From positions 1 to 57,161 of the forward strand of contig URPV01000003.1 in the NCBI GenBank assembly GCA_900549805.1: a DNA stretch of 57,161 bases, in the 5' to 3' direction. This document shows positions 9,019-17,264 of this stretch, in pieces. A model generated the notes under the pieces. That model saw nothing but the letters and a program-made list of their open reading frames with translations, did not search any database and was not told the origin of the DNA. Every line of letters begins with the position of its first letter. Position 1 is the stretch's first letter. Made by a program: the position numbers and the translations under genes. Origin of the DNA: an uncultured Veillonella sp. (GTDB lineage Bacteria; Bacillota; Negativicutes; Veillonellales; Veillonellaceae).

Positions 9019-9745
9019 TAGTTTGATTTCTCTCCTTACGGTTAGCAGCTAAATGACCACCCTTCTTACCTCGTGTTACCGCTAAATATTCGGCTACGAT
9101 TGAAAGAGCGATTTCCTCTGGCGTTTGAGCTCCGATAGCTAGGCCAATAGGAGCGTAGACTTGAGCCAATTCCTCCGGTGTCCACCCCTCTGCCTCTAAC
9201 ACTTCAAAGGCAAAGTGGATTCGCTTTTGGCTCCCCATAACCCCCATGTAGGTTGGCAATTGGTCACGCAATTGAGAAAGGCAGATATTATCGTACTCAT
9301 GAGCCCTAGTAACGATGATAAAACCATTATATTCGTGGAGGGGGAGCTTGTCTTTGAACTGATCCATAGGCAGACATACGCGGTTGACTCGATCATCAAA
9401 GAATTCTGGCACCAAGTATTCAGGACGATCGTCTAAGACCGTCACCTTACAGCCAATAAAGAGCAAGAGGTCCGTGATAGCCCGACTCACATGGCCAGCC
9501 CCTAAAACGAGAACGGATGGGTCTTTTTCCACGGCCTCTACAAAGTATTCTGTTTCACCTAGAGTCAATAATTGGTTAACCTTAGCACCATTGGGATCAA
9601 AGCCTTCGATGGCTGGCCCATAGAGTATCTGACCGTCTTCTCGGTAAAGGGTCTTCGCCCCCAGACTAGGCCCTGATACCGCGGTTACTATAAGAGCTGA
9701 CTGTGCTTGACTGAGCGCCTCTTTCATTACATCATAAATGGTCAT
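8999..9745 (-). CDS. XdhC Rossmann-domain protein
   Basis: A 248-aa protein holding the C-terminal Rossmann domain of the XdhC family: VLVLGAGHVSRAI nucleotide-binding loop (about residues 78-90), VTVLDDRPEY, GVMGSQKR and the PIGLAIGAQTPEEIALSI end motif. About 70 residues of unassigned sequence precede it. It is the partner of the short CoxI-domain gene downstream and follows yqeB by 14 nt, so its likely job is cofactor maturation for the molybdenum hydroxylase at 12.0-15.5 kb. Confidence 0.88.
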   Translation of the reverse strand: MTIYDVMKEALSQAQSALIVTAVSGPSLGAKTLYREDGQILYGPAIEGFDPNGAKVNQLLTLGETEYFVEAVEKDPSVLVLGAGHVSRAITDLLLFIGCKVTVLDDRPEYLVPEFFDDRVNRVCLPMDQFKDKLPLHEYNGFIIVTRAHEYDNICLSQLRDQLPTYMGVMGSQKRIHFAFEVLEAEGWTPEELAQVYAPIGLAIGAQTPEEIALSIVAEYLAVTRGKKGGHLAANRKERNQTNEPRIC

Positions 9746-9759
9746 ACGTATCTCCTACC

Positions 9760-10572
9760 TTAACAGCCTTTCCAGTTCTCCACTTCCCATGCAGATATAG
9801 CTTCCATCACACCGCCCGCTATAGCCAAGGCCTTATCGGATATGGTATAGCAATGGAATTCTTGGCAACGCGCATCCACATCGGCTAATTTAAACCCCTC
9901 TGTCACCATGAGACCGGATGTCAAAATTCCCCGCAAGATGCCATCAATGTTAGCTTTAATGGGCTGATCATCTACATAGCCTACGGTTTGGCCAGCTTCA
10001 ACACGATCGCCGATGCGGCAGATTGCCTTAAAGAGGCCGGCACAAGGGGCATGCATAACCCGCTCATGCGTATAGCCTCCTACATTGCCTGGAACACCCG
10101 TATTAGCTAAGGCCGGACCTTCATAAATGCAGCGCCCTAAGCTATGACCCCGCATGGTTTCGATGACCACATCCACATCGTGACCTGCGGAAAAGCCTGG
10201 TCCCAAGCCAATCACTAAGTCTGCATCATCGGAATTAGTTCCTAGATTACGCTTGGCCAAGATAGCATCCACCACGATATGAGGGGTAAAGTCTTTCAAA
10301 ATTTTTTCGTAGTCCGCTGTCACAACGGGAACATCCTTTGTGTAGGCCATGGCTAAGGCCTCCTTAAGGGACACATAATAGGCCTGTCTATGTTCTAAAT
10401 CCATTTGGCCCGTATGAACCGCATTGCCATAACAAACGGAACGACGAATCATGGTAGGAATGGCAATTTCACTAACCATGAGTGGATAGCCAGCCCTTTT
10501 TAATCGATAAATGGTGCCCGATGCGATGTCACCACCGCCACGCACCAAGACTAATGGTTTTCTTGTCCCCAT
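9760..10572 (-). CDS. yqeB: YqeB/EF2563-family selenium-dependent molybdenum hydroxylase maturation protein
   Basis: The start MGTRKPLVLVRGGGDIASG is the glycine-rich Rossmann-like signature of the EF2563/YqeB family, and the 270-aa length fits. Members occur with selenium-dependent molybdenum hydroxylases and are thought to act in making or inserting the labile selenium cofactor; the chemistry is not established. Its start overlaps the cytidylyltransferase gene by 22 nt. The presence of yqeB and yqeC together is the main reason to call the neighbouring hydroxylase selenium-dependent. Confidence 0.85.
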   Translation of the reverse strand: MGTRKPLVLVRGGGDIASGTIYRLKRAGYPLMVSEIAIPTMIRRSVCYGNAVHTGQMDLEHRQAYYVSLKEALAMAYTKDVPVVTADYEKILKDFTPHIVVDAILAKRNLGTNSDDADLVIGLGPGFSAGHDVDVVIETMRGHSLGRCIYEGPALANTGVPGNVGGYTHERVMHAPCAGLFKAICRIGDRVEAGQTVGYVDDQPIKANIDGILRGILTSGLMVTEGFKLADVDARCQEFHCYTISDKALAIAGGVMEAISAWEVENWKGC

Positions 10573-11195
10573 ATCCTATATACCTTTTCATACGCCTCTG
10601 GCGTATCTACATCAAAACCACGAGACCAGCCATGATAGGCGGGAATGCTTACAGAGACTAGATGGTTTTTACCAACACCTTCAAGGAGGGTTCGCCCCCC
10701 TTGATCTCCCCTTAAACTGGCTAAGTCTCTTGCCCACTGAGCAGAAAATATAACGGGATTTCCTCCCTGTCCGCCTGGTTCATAAGAGGGCCTAAGGATA
10801 ACTTTGTCATCCTTTATATAGGCCTCTTTAAAAGCCCCTATAAGGACTCTTATAGTATCCCTATCTAGGAGAGGTTGGTCGCCCACAGAAAAAATTATTC
10901 CCTCTAGATCTGTAACTTGCTCTTCTAGGAGACTAGCTAGTCCCAAGCGGATAGAGGATGCCTGGCCCTCTTGTGGGCGATTGTTATAAACCAATCGATA
11001 GCCCAAACTAAGGGCATGGGTTGCTAGTAGGTCCTCCTCTGGCAAAACAAGAATCTTATTACATTCAGGTAGGGCCTCCTGCCAAAGGTCTAGGACTACC
11101 TGTCCCAAAATAGAACCTTGCCAAGGCAACTTCCTTTTATCACACCCCATACGCGAAGAAGTCCCCGCCATGAGAAGAACGAGTCCTAGCGACAT
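10551..11195 (-). CDS. mocA: MocA-like molybdenum cofactor cytidylyltransferase
   Basis: A nucleotidyltransferase of the MobA/MocA type. The N-terminal LMAGTSSRMGCDKRKLPW matches the LAAGxSxRMGxxK NTP-binding loop (residues 8-25), and FSVGDQPL is the metal-binding region. MocA enzymes attach CMP to molybdopterin to give the cytosine dinucleotide cofactor used by xanthine dehydrogenase-family enzymes. It overlaps yqeC by 10 nt and yqeB by 22 nt, so the three maturation genes are translationally coupled. Its nucleotide specificity (CTP or GTP) is inferred from context. Confidence 0.82.
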   Translation of the reverse strand: MSLGLVLLMAGTSSRMGCDKRKLPWQGSILGQVVLDLWQEALPECNKILVLPEEDLLATHALSLGYRLVYNNRPQEGQASSIRLGLASLLEEQVTDLEGIIFSVGDQPLLDRDTIRVLIGAFKEAYIKDDKVILRPSYEPGGQGGNPVIFSAQWARDLASLRGDQGGRTLLEGVGKNHLVSVSIPAYHGWSRGFDVDTPEAYEKVYRIWGQENH

Positions 11196-11944
11196 TGGAT
11201 TACCTTCTTAATTTGGCACGATACCTTATACCCTTCTGCTAAGATGATGGATTCTATGAAGGAGTCCCCTAAAAGACTAACAAGGTCATGGACTGAGGCC
11301 GAGTCAGCTACGTCATAACCTGTGCAGAAGAGGACCTTTTCCCCAGCGGAGTACTGGAAGAGGCCATGAGGATGAAGGATTAACTTGGCCATAAGAGCTG
11401 GTGTCATAAGAGCCCCTTCTTCTTGACCTAAAATAGCTAAAACTTCTTCTAGATTGTGCACATGGTCATGGTCTAAAGCTTGACCTAACATAGCTAAGTT
11501 GATGACCCCAATGGTACGGCTAGTGCATTTAGGAATGACTGGTTCTTGTTTTTTAGGCGCTTTGAGCCATTTTTCCTTAGCCCCATCTGCTTCTACTAAA
11601 ATTTGCCAATCTGGATTGAGGGTTGCCATATGAGTAATCGTATCGGTGGATAAGGCTTGGGCCTTGCCCCCTTCTAGAGCCGAGAACCAAGCCGCCGCCT
11701 TACCTGCATGAAGGCGATCTTTAGCATAGGCTTGACCCCCTTCAAAATCAGTTCCATAGTAAGGGTTCCATTGTTCTACCTGCGTCCCATAGAGTTTAGT
11801 TGTGGTGGTTACCAAGGTAGCTTGACCCTTAAAGAGGCCATATTCTACGAGCTTGGTTAAGATAGTCGTTTTTCCACCTGCACCAACCAAAGCTGTTACC
11901 CCTGGCTTAACTAAATTTTGCCAATAGCTTGTTACCTGTGTCAT
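11186..11944 (-). CDS. yqeC: Selenium cofactor biosynthesis protein YqeC
   Basis: The P-loop-like ALVGAGGKTTILTKL near residue 18 is the hallmark of the YqeC family, and TTTTKLYGTQ and LVEADGAKEKWLKAP are further family motifs. YqeC is genetically linked to selenium-dependent molybdenum hydroxylases and, with YqeB, is predicted to act on the labile selenium cofactor. GAGG lies 8 nt before the ATG. It is separated from xdhA by a 59-nt gap that holds a strong hairpin, so maturation genes may be expressed at a lower level than the enzyme. Confidence 0.87.
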   Translation of the reverse strand: MTQVTSYWQNLVKPGVTALVGAGGKTTILTKLVEYGLFKGQATLVTTTTKLYGTQVEQWNPYYGTDFEGGQAYAKDRLHAGKAAAWFSALEGGKAQALSTDTITHMATLNPDWQILVEADGAKEKWLKAPKKQEPVIPKCTSRTIGVINLAMLGQALDHDHVHNLEEVLAILGQEEGALMTPALMAKLILHPHGLFQYSAGEKVLFCTGYDVADSASVHDLVSLLGDSFIESIILAEGYKVSCQIKKVIQCR

Positions 11945-11965
11945 AGGTCTTACCTCATATAGGGC

Positions 11966-11997
11966 AAAAGCTAGACAAGAATGATTGTCTAGCTTTT
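11966..11997 (-). terminator. Hairpin between enzyme and maturation genes
   Basis: A perfect 13-bp stem AAAAGCTAGACAA/TTGTCTAGCTTTT (11966-11978 with 11985-11997) with a 6-nt loop. Only four U follow, so it may be a partial terminator or an mRNA 3'-end stabiliser inside the operon. Confidence 0.7.
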
Positions 11998-12003
11998 AAC
12001 ACC

Positions 12004-14301
12004 TCACTTTTTATATTGATCATCCATTGCCATATACACCTTCTCTGGTGTCATCGGCAGGGTTCTTACATCGGCACCAACCGCATTTAAGATGGCATTA
12101 TGAATAGCGGGACTGGCTGTGTTAATGACAATTTCCCCTATGGATTTAACACCAAAGGCACCGGATGGTTCATAAGACTCCACAAATTCCGTGAGAATTT
12201 CCCCATTATCCTGACGGGTAGGGACTTTATAGGTCATAAAATTATTAGTCTCTAAAACGCCTGTTTTACCATAGCGAACATCTTCATAGAGAGCCATACC
12301 GATAGCCTGGGTAACGCCCCCTTCAACCTGTACCTTTGCCAGTTTCGGGTTGATAACCTTGCCACAGTCCACTACATTGTATGTTCTAACTGGCACAACA
12401 CGCCCTGTTTGCGTATCTACCTTTACCTCTGCTACGGTAGCCATAAAAGGAGACGGCGATATATCGGACCCCCAAGTGGCAAAGCCGGACAATTGATTAC
12501 AGCTTGTACCTAAGACTAATTTAGGCGCCATTTCCTTAATGGTCATGCTTTGTGTGCCATCTAGAGTGGAACCCACTAGACCATCAAAAACCACTTGGTC
12601 CTCCTTGACCCCAAATAAGTTAGCAAAAGTAGCAATAATCTTCTTGCGAAGGTCCTCTGCCGCTAGTTTGGCTGCCGTACCTGTTACATAGGTTGTAGAA
12701 GAAGCGTAAGAACCTGGGTCAAAGGGTACTACATCCGTATCCGATTCATAGACATTCATATCTTCAAAAGGACAGCCCAAGACTTCACAGGCCATTTGAC
12801 TGAGTACTGTATTAGCCCCCATCCCCATATCAGAAGACCCTGTATAGAGGGTATAGCAACCATCATCACCAAGACGGATTTCCACTGATGCCACATCTAC
12901 GTTAGCAACGCCAGACCCTTGTAGGGCCAGAGCTACGCCAAGGCCACCACGCCAACGGCCATCGATGTCCCATGATTTGGGACGGTTGTCCCAATCGGAC
13001 ATGGCCCTAACTCTAGCTAAAGACTCCTTATAAGTCCCTGCATTCATCCGTTCCTCTTCTTCGAAGACCAAGGAATGCTCACCAGTTTGAATGAGGTTTT
13101 TATCCCGCAATTCTATTTCATCCCAACCCATTTCATGAGCCAAGCGGGATACGGCGCACTCGAGTGGCCACAAGGCCTCCGTAGCCCCATAGCCACGGAA
13201 GGCGCCACCTGGAGAATGATTAGTGTAGAGGCAATCAGACCCATAGCGAACAGCCCAGTTTTTGTTATAGAGGGGTACCGACTTGTGTTCCCCTGCAGTC
13301 GTCGTCGTAAAGGCATGGGTCGCATGAGCCCCTGCATCAGTCAGGCCATGCATATCGATAACGCGAATATAGCCTTCTTCATCAGCGCCAAGGCGGATAT
13401 TCCACAAGCGTGCATGGCGAGTTGTAGAGCATCCATTGGCCTCATGCCGATCATATATAATGGCTGATGGCTTACCCAATTTCCATGTAACAAAGACATT
13501 CATAAGCTCTGTACATGCGGTTTGCTTGGATCCAAAGCCCCCACCAATACGAGGTTTGATAACCCTAATTTTGGAGGATGGGATGCCTAAGGCTCTGGCT
13601 ATATGGCGGCGCACATGAAATACTATCTGAGTCGATGAGGTAATCACCAAACGGTCTAAATGGTCAATATAACAGAAGGACCGGAAGGATTCCATAGCAG
13701 ATTGAACGGTAGCTTGGTCAAAATACTCTCCTTCTACCGTGTATTTACACTTAGCTAGAGACCCTTCTATATCACCTACAGTTTTATCATAGGAGACTGC
13801 AATATTGCGCTTTAAGTCGTGCTTGAAAGGAACATTAAAGAGTACTTCTTCCTCTGGTTCTGGATGGACTACCGTCGAGTGGTCCATAGCAGTGCGCAAA
13901 TCCAAAACCGGTTCCTTCACGTCATAGGTTACCTTGATAAGAGGCATGGCACGCAAGGCTGTTTTTTCATCCTTAGCCACCACCAGAGCCACTTCATCAC
14001 CTACATAGCGAACCCACTTATCCAAGATAAGAGCATCATATTGGGATGGTTCTGGGTAGGATTGGCCCGCCAAGGTAAAGCGAGTTTTAGGTACATCCTT
14101 ATAGGTAAATACCGCTTCCACCCCTGGCACCTTAAGGGCTGCAGATGTATCAATATCTAAGATTTCTGCCATTGCGTGAGGGCTGCGTAATACCTTTATG
14201 ATAAGGGCGTTAGGAGGAAGAAAATCCGCCGTATAAGCGGGCTTACCAGACAGTATCGCCTTGGAATCTACCTTATTGTAGGATTGGCCAACATGCTTCA
14301 T
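12004..14301 (-). CDS. xdhA: Xanthine dehydrogenase-type molybdenum-binding subunit
   Basis: Large catalytic subunit of the xanthine oxidase family, 765 aa. The aldehyde-oxidase a/b hammerhead domain covers about the first 130 residues. The molybdopterin-binding domain follows with PRIGGGFGSKQ, SPGGAFRGYGATEA and GSYASSTTYVTG, and a terminal VKSIGEIVINTASPAIHNA segment that carries the Glu of the active site. Substrate is likely a purine such as xanthine or hypoxanthine, but the sequence alone does not settle that. AGGAGG precedes the ATG, which overlaps the iron-sulfur subunit gene by 4 nt. No in-frame TGA/selenocysteine is present; selenium would be a labile ligand. Confidence 0.9.
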   Translation of the reverse strand: MKHVGQSYNKVDSKAILSGKPAYTADFLPPNALIIKVLRSPHAMAEILDIDTSAALKVPGVEAVFTYKDVPKTRFTLAGQSYPEPSQYDALILDKWVRYVGDEVALVVAKDEKTALRAMPLIKVTYDVKEPVLDLRTAMDHSTVVHPEPEEEVLFNVPFKHDLKRNIAVSYDKTVGDIEGSLAKCKYTVEGEYFDQATVQSAMESFRSFCYIDHLDRLVITSSTQIVFHVRRHIARALGIPSSKIRVIKPRIGGGFGSKQTACTELMNVFVTWKLGKPSAIIYDRHEANGCSTTRHARLWNIRLGADEEGYIRVIDMHGLTDAGAHATHAFTTTTAGEHKSVPLYNKNWAVRYGSDCLYTNHSPGGAFRGYGATEALWPLECAVSRLAHEMGWDEIELRDKNLIQTGEHSLVFEEEERMNAGTYKESLARVRAMSDWDNRPKSWDIDGRWRGGLGVALALQGSGVANVDVASVEIRLGDDGCYTLYTGSSDMGMGANTVLSQMACEVLGCPFEDMNVYESDTDVVPFDPGSYASSTTYVTGTAAKLAAEDLRKKIIATFANLFGVKEDQVVFDGLVGSTLDGTQSMTIKEMAPKLVLGTSCNQLSGFATWGSDISPSPFMATVAEVKVDTQTGRVVPVRTYNVVDCGKVINPKLAKVQVEGGVTQAIGMALYEDVRYGKTGVLETNNFMTYKVPTRQDNGEILTEFVESYEPSGAFGVKSIGEIVINTASPAIHNAILNAVGADVRTLPMTPEKVYMAMDDQYKK

Positions 14302-14753
14302 GCCTTACCTCCTTGTAAAAATTTGCGGACCCCCCGCAATTGAGACTGGTAGCCTGTACAACGACAGAGGTTACCAATCAAGTATTCGCGGATTTCTTCA
14401 TCAGAGGCTTGGGGATTTGTCCGTTTAAGGGCGATAGCAGACATCATCATGCCTGTTGTGCAGAAGCCACATTGGTCTGCTCCCTCAGAGGCTAAGCAAT
14501 CCGCCAAAAGGTCTGCCTCTTCCCGCAAACCTTCTAGAGTCGTAATCTCGTGCCCCGGAGCCCGGAAGGTAGGATAGGCACAGGATAGGGTAATTTCACC
14601 ATCCACCCAGACTGTACAGAGACCACAGTTAGTGGTATCACAACCGCAACGTACAGAAAAATAACCCAACTTGCGCAGAGTTTCTAGGAGCATCTGATCT
14701 TCTGGTGCATTTACAATGGTCTTCTGGCCATTGATGGACAAGGTCACTTCCAT
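14298..14753 (-). CDS. Xanthine dehydrogenase-type [2Fe-2S] subunit
   Basis: A 151-aa electron-transfer subunit with two [2Fe-2S] clusters. The N-terminal plant-type ferredoxin domain has Cys in RCGCDTTNCGLC and LSCAYP. The C-terminal four-helix domain has CGFCTTGMMM and NLCRCTGYQ. It passes electrons from the molybdenum site to the FAD subunit. It overlaps both neighbours (10 nt with the FAD subunit gene and 4 nt with xdhA), as expected for a stoichiometric complex. Confidence 0.95.
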   Translation of the reverse strand: MEVTLSINGQKTIVNAPEDQMLLETLRKLGYFSVRCGCDTTNCGLCTVWVDGEITLSCAYPTFRAPGHEITTLEGLREEADLLADCLASEGADQCGFCTTGMMMSAIALKRTNPQASDEEIREYLIGNLCRCTGYQSQLRGVRKFLQGGKA

Positions 14754-15535
14754 TGGGCTACCTCCTTCACTAATCGCTGAACCATATTGCTGGCCATGCT
14801 GGCCCGGTAGTGGCCGGATGCATGGGAATTGCTTTGAAAAACTAACTCTTCTGCCACTAAGTCCCCTGCCTTCTTAGCAGCATCAGCCCCTTCTTGAGTC
14901 AGAAGGGCCGAAGCCTTAGTTGCCAAAACAGCTGGTCCTGGACGGGTTCCGATATAGACTTCATAGTTGTGTCCATGACGGGCTACGGCCCCGGTCAAGA
15001 GGGGGAAGTCGCCGCGAGAAATCCGTAGGGCTTCTATAGCAATTGGCACCTCTTGATGGGGAATGCGAATTTCCACCAAAATATCTCGCGCCTTATAGTT
15101 GTTTACATATTCTTCCAGCGTCATGCGACCACCCTGAGCTAAAATAACATCTGCATGGAGGGCCAAGAGGGTTGGAATGATGTCAGAAAAACCGAACTTC
15201 GCTGCTACAGACCCACCCATGGTCGCCATATTGCGGAACTGAACGCCTAGGATCTCATGAACGGCCTTTGGCAAAACACCACCGCAAAGGGCTTGTAAAT
15301 TGGGATCCTTCTCAACAGCCGCTTGGGTAGCCATGGCACCAATGACAATTTCGCTGTCTTCTTGGCGTATATAATCGAGTCCCAAAGTTGACAAGTCTAT
15401 AGCAAAAGGATGGATACGCCGGCCTAAGCGAGTCCAACAGGTCCCTGCCAATAAGGGCGCAAACTTATGTTTAATAGCCATTTGATAGGCTTCCTCCAAG
15501 CTTGTAGGGCGCAACAAATTATTAAAGAGTAACAT
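14744..15535 (-). CDS. Xanthine dehydrogenase-type FAD-binding subunit
   Basis: The 263-aa protein has the CO dehydrogenase flavoprotein/FAD-binding domain: PLLAGTCWTRLGRR near residue 30 is the first FAD loop and ATMGGSVAAKFGFSD (about 135-150) the second. The C-terminal CODH-flavoprotein domain follows. It is the first gene of the xdh operon and starts 29 nt from the divergent queG. An AGAGG element sits about 7 nt before the ATG. Confidence 0.9.
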   Translation of the reverse strand: MLLFNNLLRPTSLEEAYQMAIKHKFAPLLAGTCWTRLGRRIHPFAIDLSTLGLDYIRQEDSEIVIGAMATQAAVEKDPNLQALCGGVLPKAVHEILGVQFRNMATMGGSVAAKFGFSDIIPTLLALHADVILAQGGRMTLEEYVNNYKARDILVEIRIPHQEVPIAIEALRISRGDFPLLTGAVARHGHNYEVYIGTRPGPAVLATKASALLTQEGADAAKKAGDLVAEELVFQSNSHASGHYRASMASNMVQRLVKEVAQWK

Positions 15536-15564
15536 CTAGAACCTCTCGATGGTATAATACAAAC
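15536..15564. promoter_or_regulatory. Shared divergent promoter region, queG and xdh operon
   Basis: The 29-nt gap between the two divergent start codons contains TATAAT at 15553-15558 on the plus strand, only 6 nt before the queG ATG. Its complement gives TATTAT for the xdh operon. A start 7 nt after the plus-strand -10 would coincide with the A of the queG ATG. No consensus -35 was seen for either direction. Confidence 0.5.
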
Positions 15565-16506
15565 ATGATAAAAGAGCTAATTCACCGATACGCTAAAGAG
15601 CTGAATATCCCTGCTGTGGGCATAGCCCCATGGCCGTTGCCTACCGAAGCGCGAGACTTTCTCTATGAAGAAGATCCCTGCCCATTTACGGCAGCCCACA
15701 TAGAGGATCGCCTCCACGCGACAAACCTCATACATCCACAATCAGCCATTGTATGTCTTCTCCCTTATTATAAAGCATACGAAGGCCTTTGTAACCTATC
15801 AAGATACACCTGGGCCAAGGACTATCACCTAGTCATGGCGGACTATTTGAGACGTTTTATCGATAAGCTAAAAGAGACTTATCCTGACGCAGAATATGAA
15901 ATCCACTGTGACACATCCCCCCTATCAGACCGCTATATAGCCTACCTAGCTGGCTTGGGTTTTTACGGAAGAAACAACTGCTTCATCAATCCTACCTGGG
16001 GGTCTTATGTGGTCATCGGTACCATTATGACCTCTCTTTCCATCGAGCCAGACCAACCCGATTCTTCCTCCTGTTTGGGATGTGATGCCTGTATAAAGGC
16101 TTGTCTAGGCCAATCCATAGGTCAGGGCACATTTGATTACAAGACCTGCAAATCCTATCTGACTCAAAAGAAGGGAGACCTAACAGAGAAAGAAATTCAA
16201 ATTATAAGTAAATCGCCCTTACTCTTTGGTTGTGACCGTTGCCAAGAGGTCTGTCCCCACAACCGAGGTCTAGCGGATACCCCCATCCCTGAATTTCAGA
16301 CCATTGAACCCTATTTGGATCCGGCGCCCCTTGAGTCTATGACCAATCGGATCTTCAAGGCCACCTATGGGGACCGAGCCTTTTCCTGGCGTGGAAAAAA
16401 GATTCTTCTCCGCAACCAAACCTATGTTGACGGAAGCTATAAGGATCTAATGGTCAAGGAGGAAGAAATACTGCCCCTCCAAGAGGGAAAGATGAATTCC
16501 CAATAA
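15565..16506 (+). CDS. queG: Epoxyqueuosine reductase QueG
   Basis: Cobalamin- and iron-sulfur-dependent enzyme that reduces epoxyqueuosine to queuosine in tRNA. The CDTSPLSDRYIAYLAGLGF segment (about residues 113-131) matches the active-site region of QueG, and two [4Fe-4S] motifs follow: CLGCDACIKAC with a distant Cys, and CDRCQEVCPHN. At 313 aa it is shorter than the usual 340-380 aa and seems to lack the C-terminal HEAT-like repeats, as in many Firmicutes. There is no ribosome binding site before the ATG, so its mRNA may be leaderless. Confidence 0.9.
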   Translation: MIKELIHRYAKELNIPAVGIAPWPLPTEARDFLYEEDPCPFTAAHIEDRLHATNLIHPQSAIVCLLPYYKAYEGLCNLSRYTWAKDYHLVMADYLRRFIDKLKETYPDAEYEIHCDTSPLSDRYIAYLAGLGFYGRNNCFINPTWGSYVVIGTIMTSLSIEPDQPDSSSCLGCDACIKACLGQSIGQGTFDYKTCKSYLTQKKGDLTEKEIQIISKSPLLFGCDRCQEVCPHNRGLADTPIPEFQTIEPYLDPAPLESMTNRIFKATYGDRAFSWRGKKILLRNQTYVDGSYKDLMVKEEEILPLQEGKMNSQ

Positions 16507-16563
16507 TACTAGTCTATAAGGCCTTATGGTCGGATTGCTCCAGCCAAGCTTAAAGACTACAAC

Positions 16564-16593
16564 AAAAAGGCCCTGCAATGCAGGGCCTTTTTT
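16564..16593. terminator. Bidirectional terminator between queG and the HD nucleotidase
   Basis: AAAAAGGCCCTGC (16564-16576) pairs with GCAGGGCCTTTTT (16580-16592) around a 3-nt loop. U-runs are present in both directions, serving convergent genes. Confidence 0.9.
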
Positions 16594-16658
16594 AGCACTT
16601 GAACAGCCTTACTAATCCTAGCAAGGCTTTTCCTAATATGAACTGGCCTGGGGACCAC

Positions 16659-17264
16659 TTATTTTTTTATGTCGTAATAATTAAGTTGATCTAGGGACTT
16701 GGTCAAGGCAGGCACATAGTCCTCCAAGAATTTATCCACTTCCGGCATGTGGAGGGCTTCCAATTTGGCTCGAATAGAATCCCTAGCCACCCTAAATTCT
16801 TCATTCCCTGCATGGACCTCGTAGAGGGCCTTCATATAGGCAGACATAGTATCCGCCGCTTTCACCAGGGGCCATAATTCGGATTTTTCCGCTTCCGTAA
16901 TAAAGGGACGGTAGGCCTGGCGGAGCTCTTCTGGCAAGGTAGCCAGCATCTTTTCCTGAGCCAGTTCTTCCACCTCTCCATAGAGGGACCGAAGGCTGGG
17001 GGTAAAGTACTTAATGGGCGTTGGCATATCACCCGTAAAGATTTCTGACACCTCATGGAACATGGCCATAACAGCTACCTCATTAGGATCTATAGAACCT
17101 CCAAAGTAAGTATTGCGCATAGTAGCCAAATTATGGGCTATCATAGCAACTTCAAGGCTGTGTTCCTGTATATTTTCAGTTTCTGTATTGCGCATAAGCC
17201 CCCATCGCTCGATGTATTTCATGCGATGAAGGAAGGCAAAAAATGAATATTCTTTAGTTTCCAT
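16659..17264 (-). CDS. yfbR: HD-domain 5'-deoxynucleotidase, YfbR-like
   Basis: A 201-aa HD phosphohydrolase aligned from the start with E. coli YfbR, which dephosphorylates deoxynucleoside 5'-monophosphates. RNTETENIQEHSLEVA, FTGDMPTPIKYF and KAADTMSAY are conserved. Metal ligands would be His35, His70 and Asp138, but the residue after His70 is Glu71 where the family has Asp (FHEVSE for FHDASE). The frame stays open 84 nt upstream, but the ATG at 17264 matches the family start and has a GAGGA site. It overlaps the upstream carboxypeptidase gene by 11 nt. Confidence 0.88.
   Translation of the reverse strand: METKEYSFFAFLHRMKYIERWGLMRNTETENIQEHSLEVAMIAHNLATMRNTYFGGSIDPNEVAVMAMFHEVSEIFTGDMPTPIKYFTPSLRSLYGEVEELAQEKMLATLPEELRQAYRPFITEAEKSELWPLVKAADTMSAYMKALYEVHAGNEEFRVARDSIRAKLEALHMPEVDKFLEDYVPALTKSLDQLNYYDIKK

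Noticed and set aside
12004..14301. Selenocysteine in the molybdenum subunit
   Set aside because: The reading frame has no internal TGA; the selenium of this enzyme type is a labile ligand, not selenocysteine.
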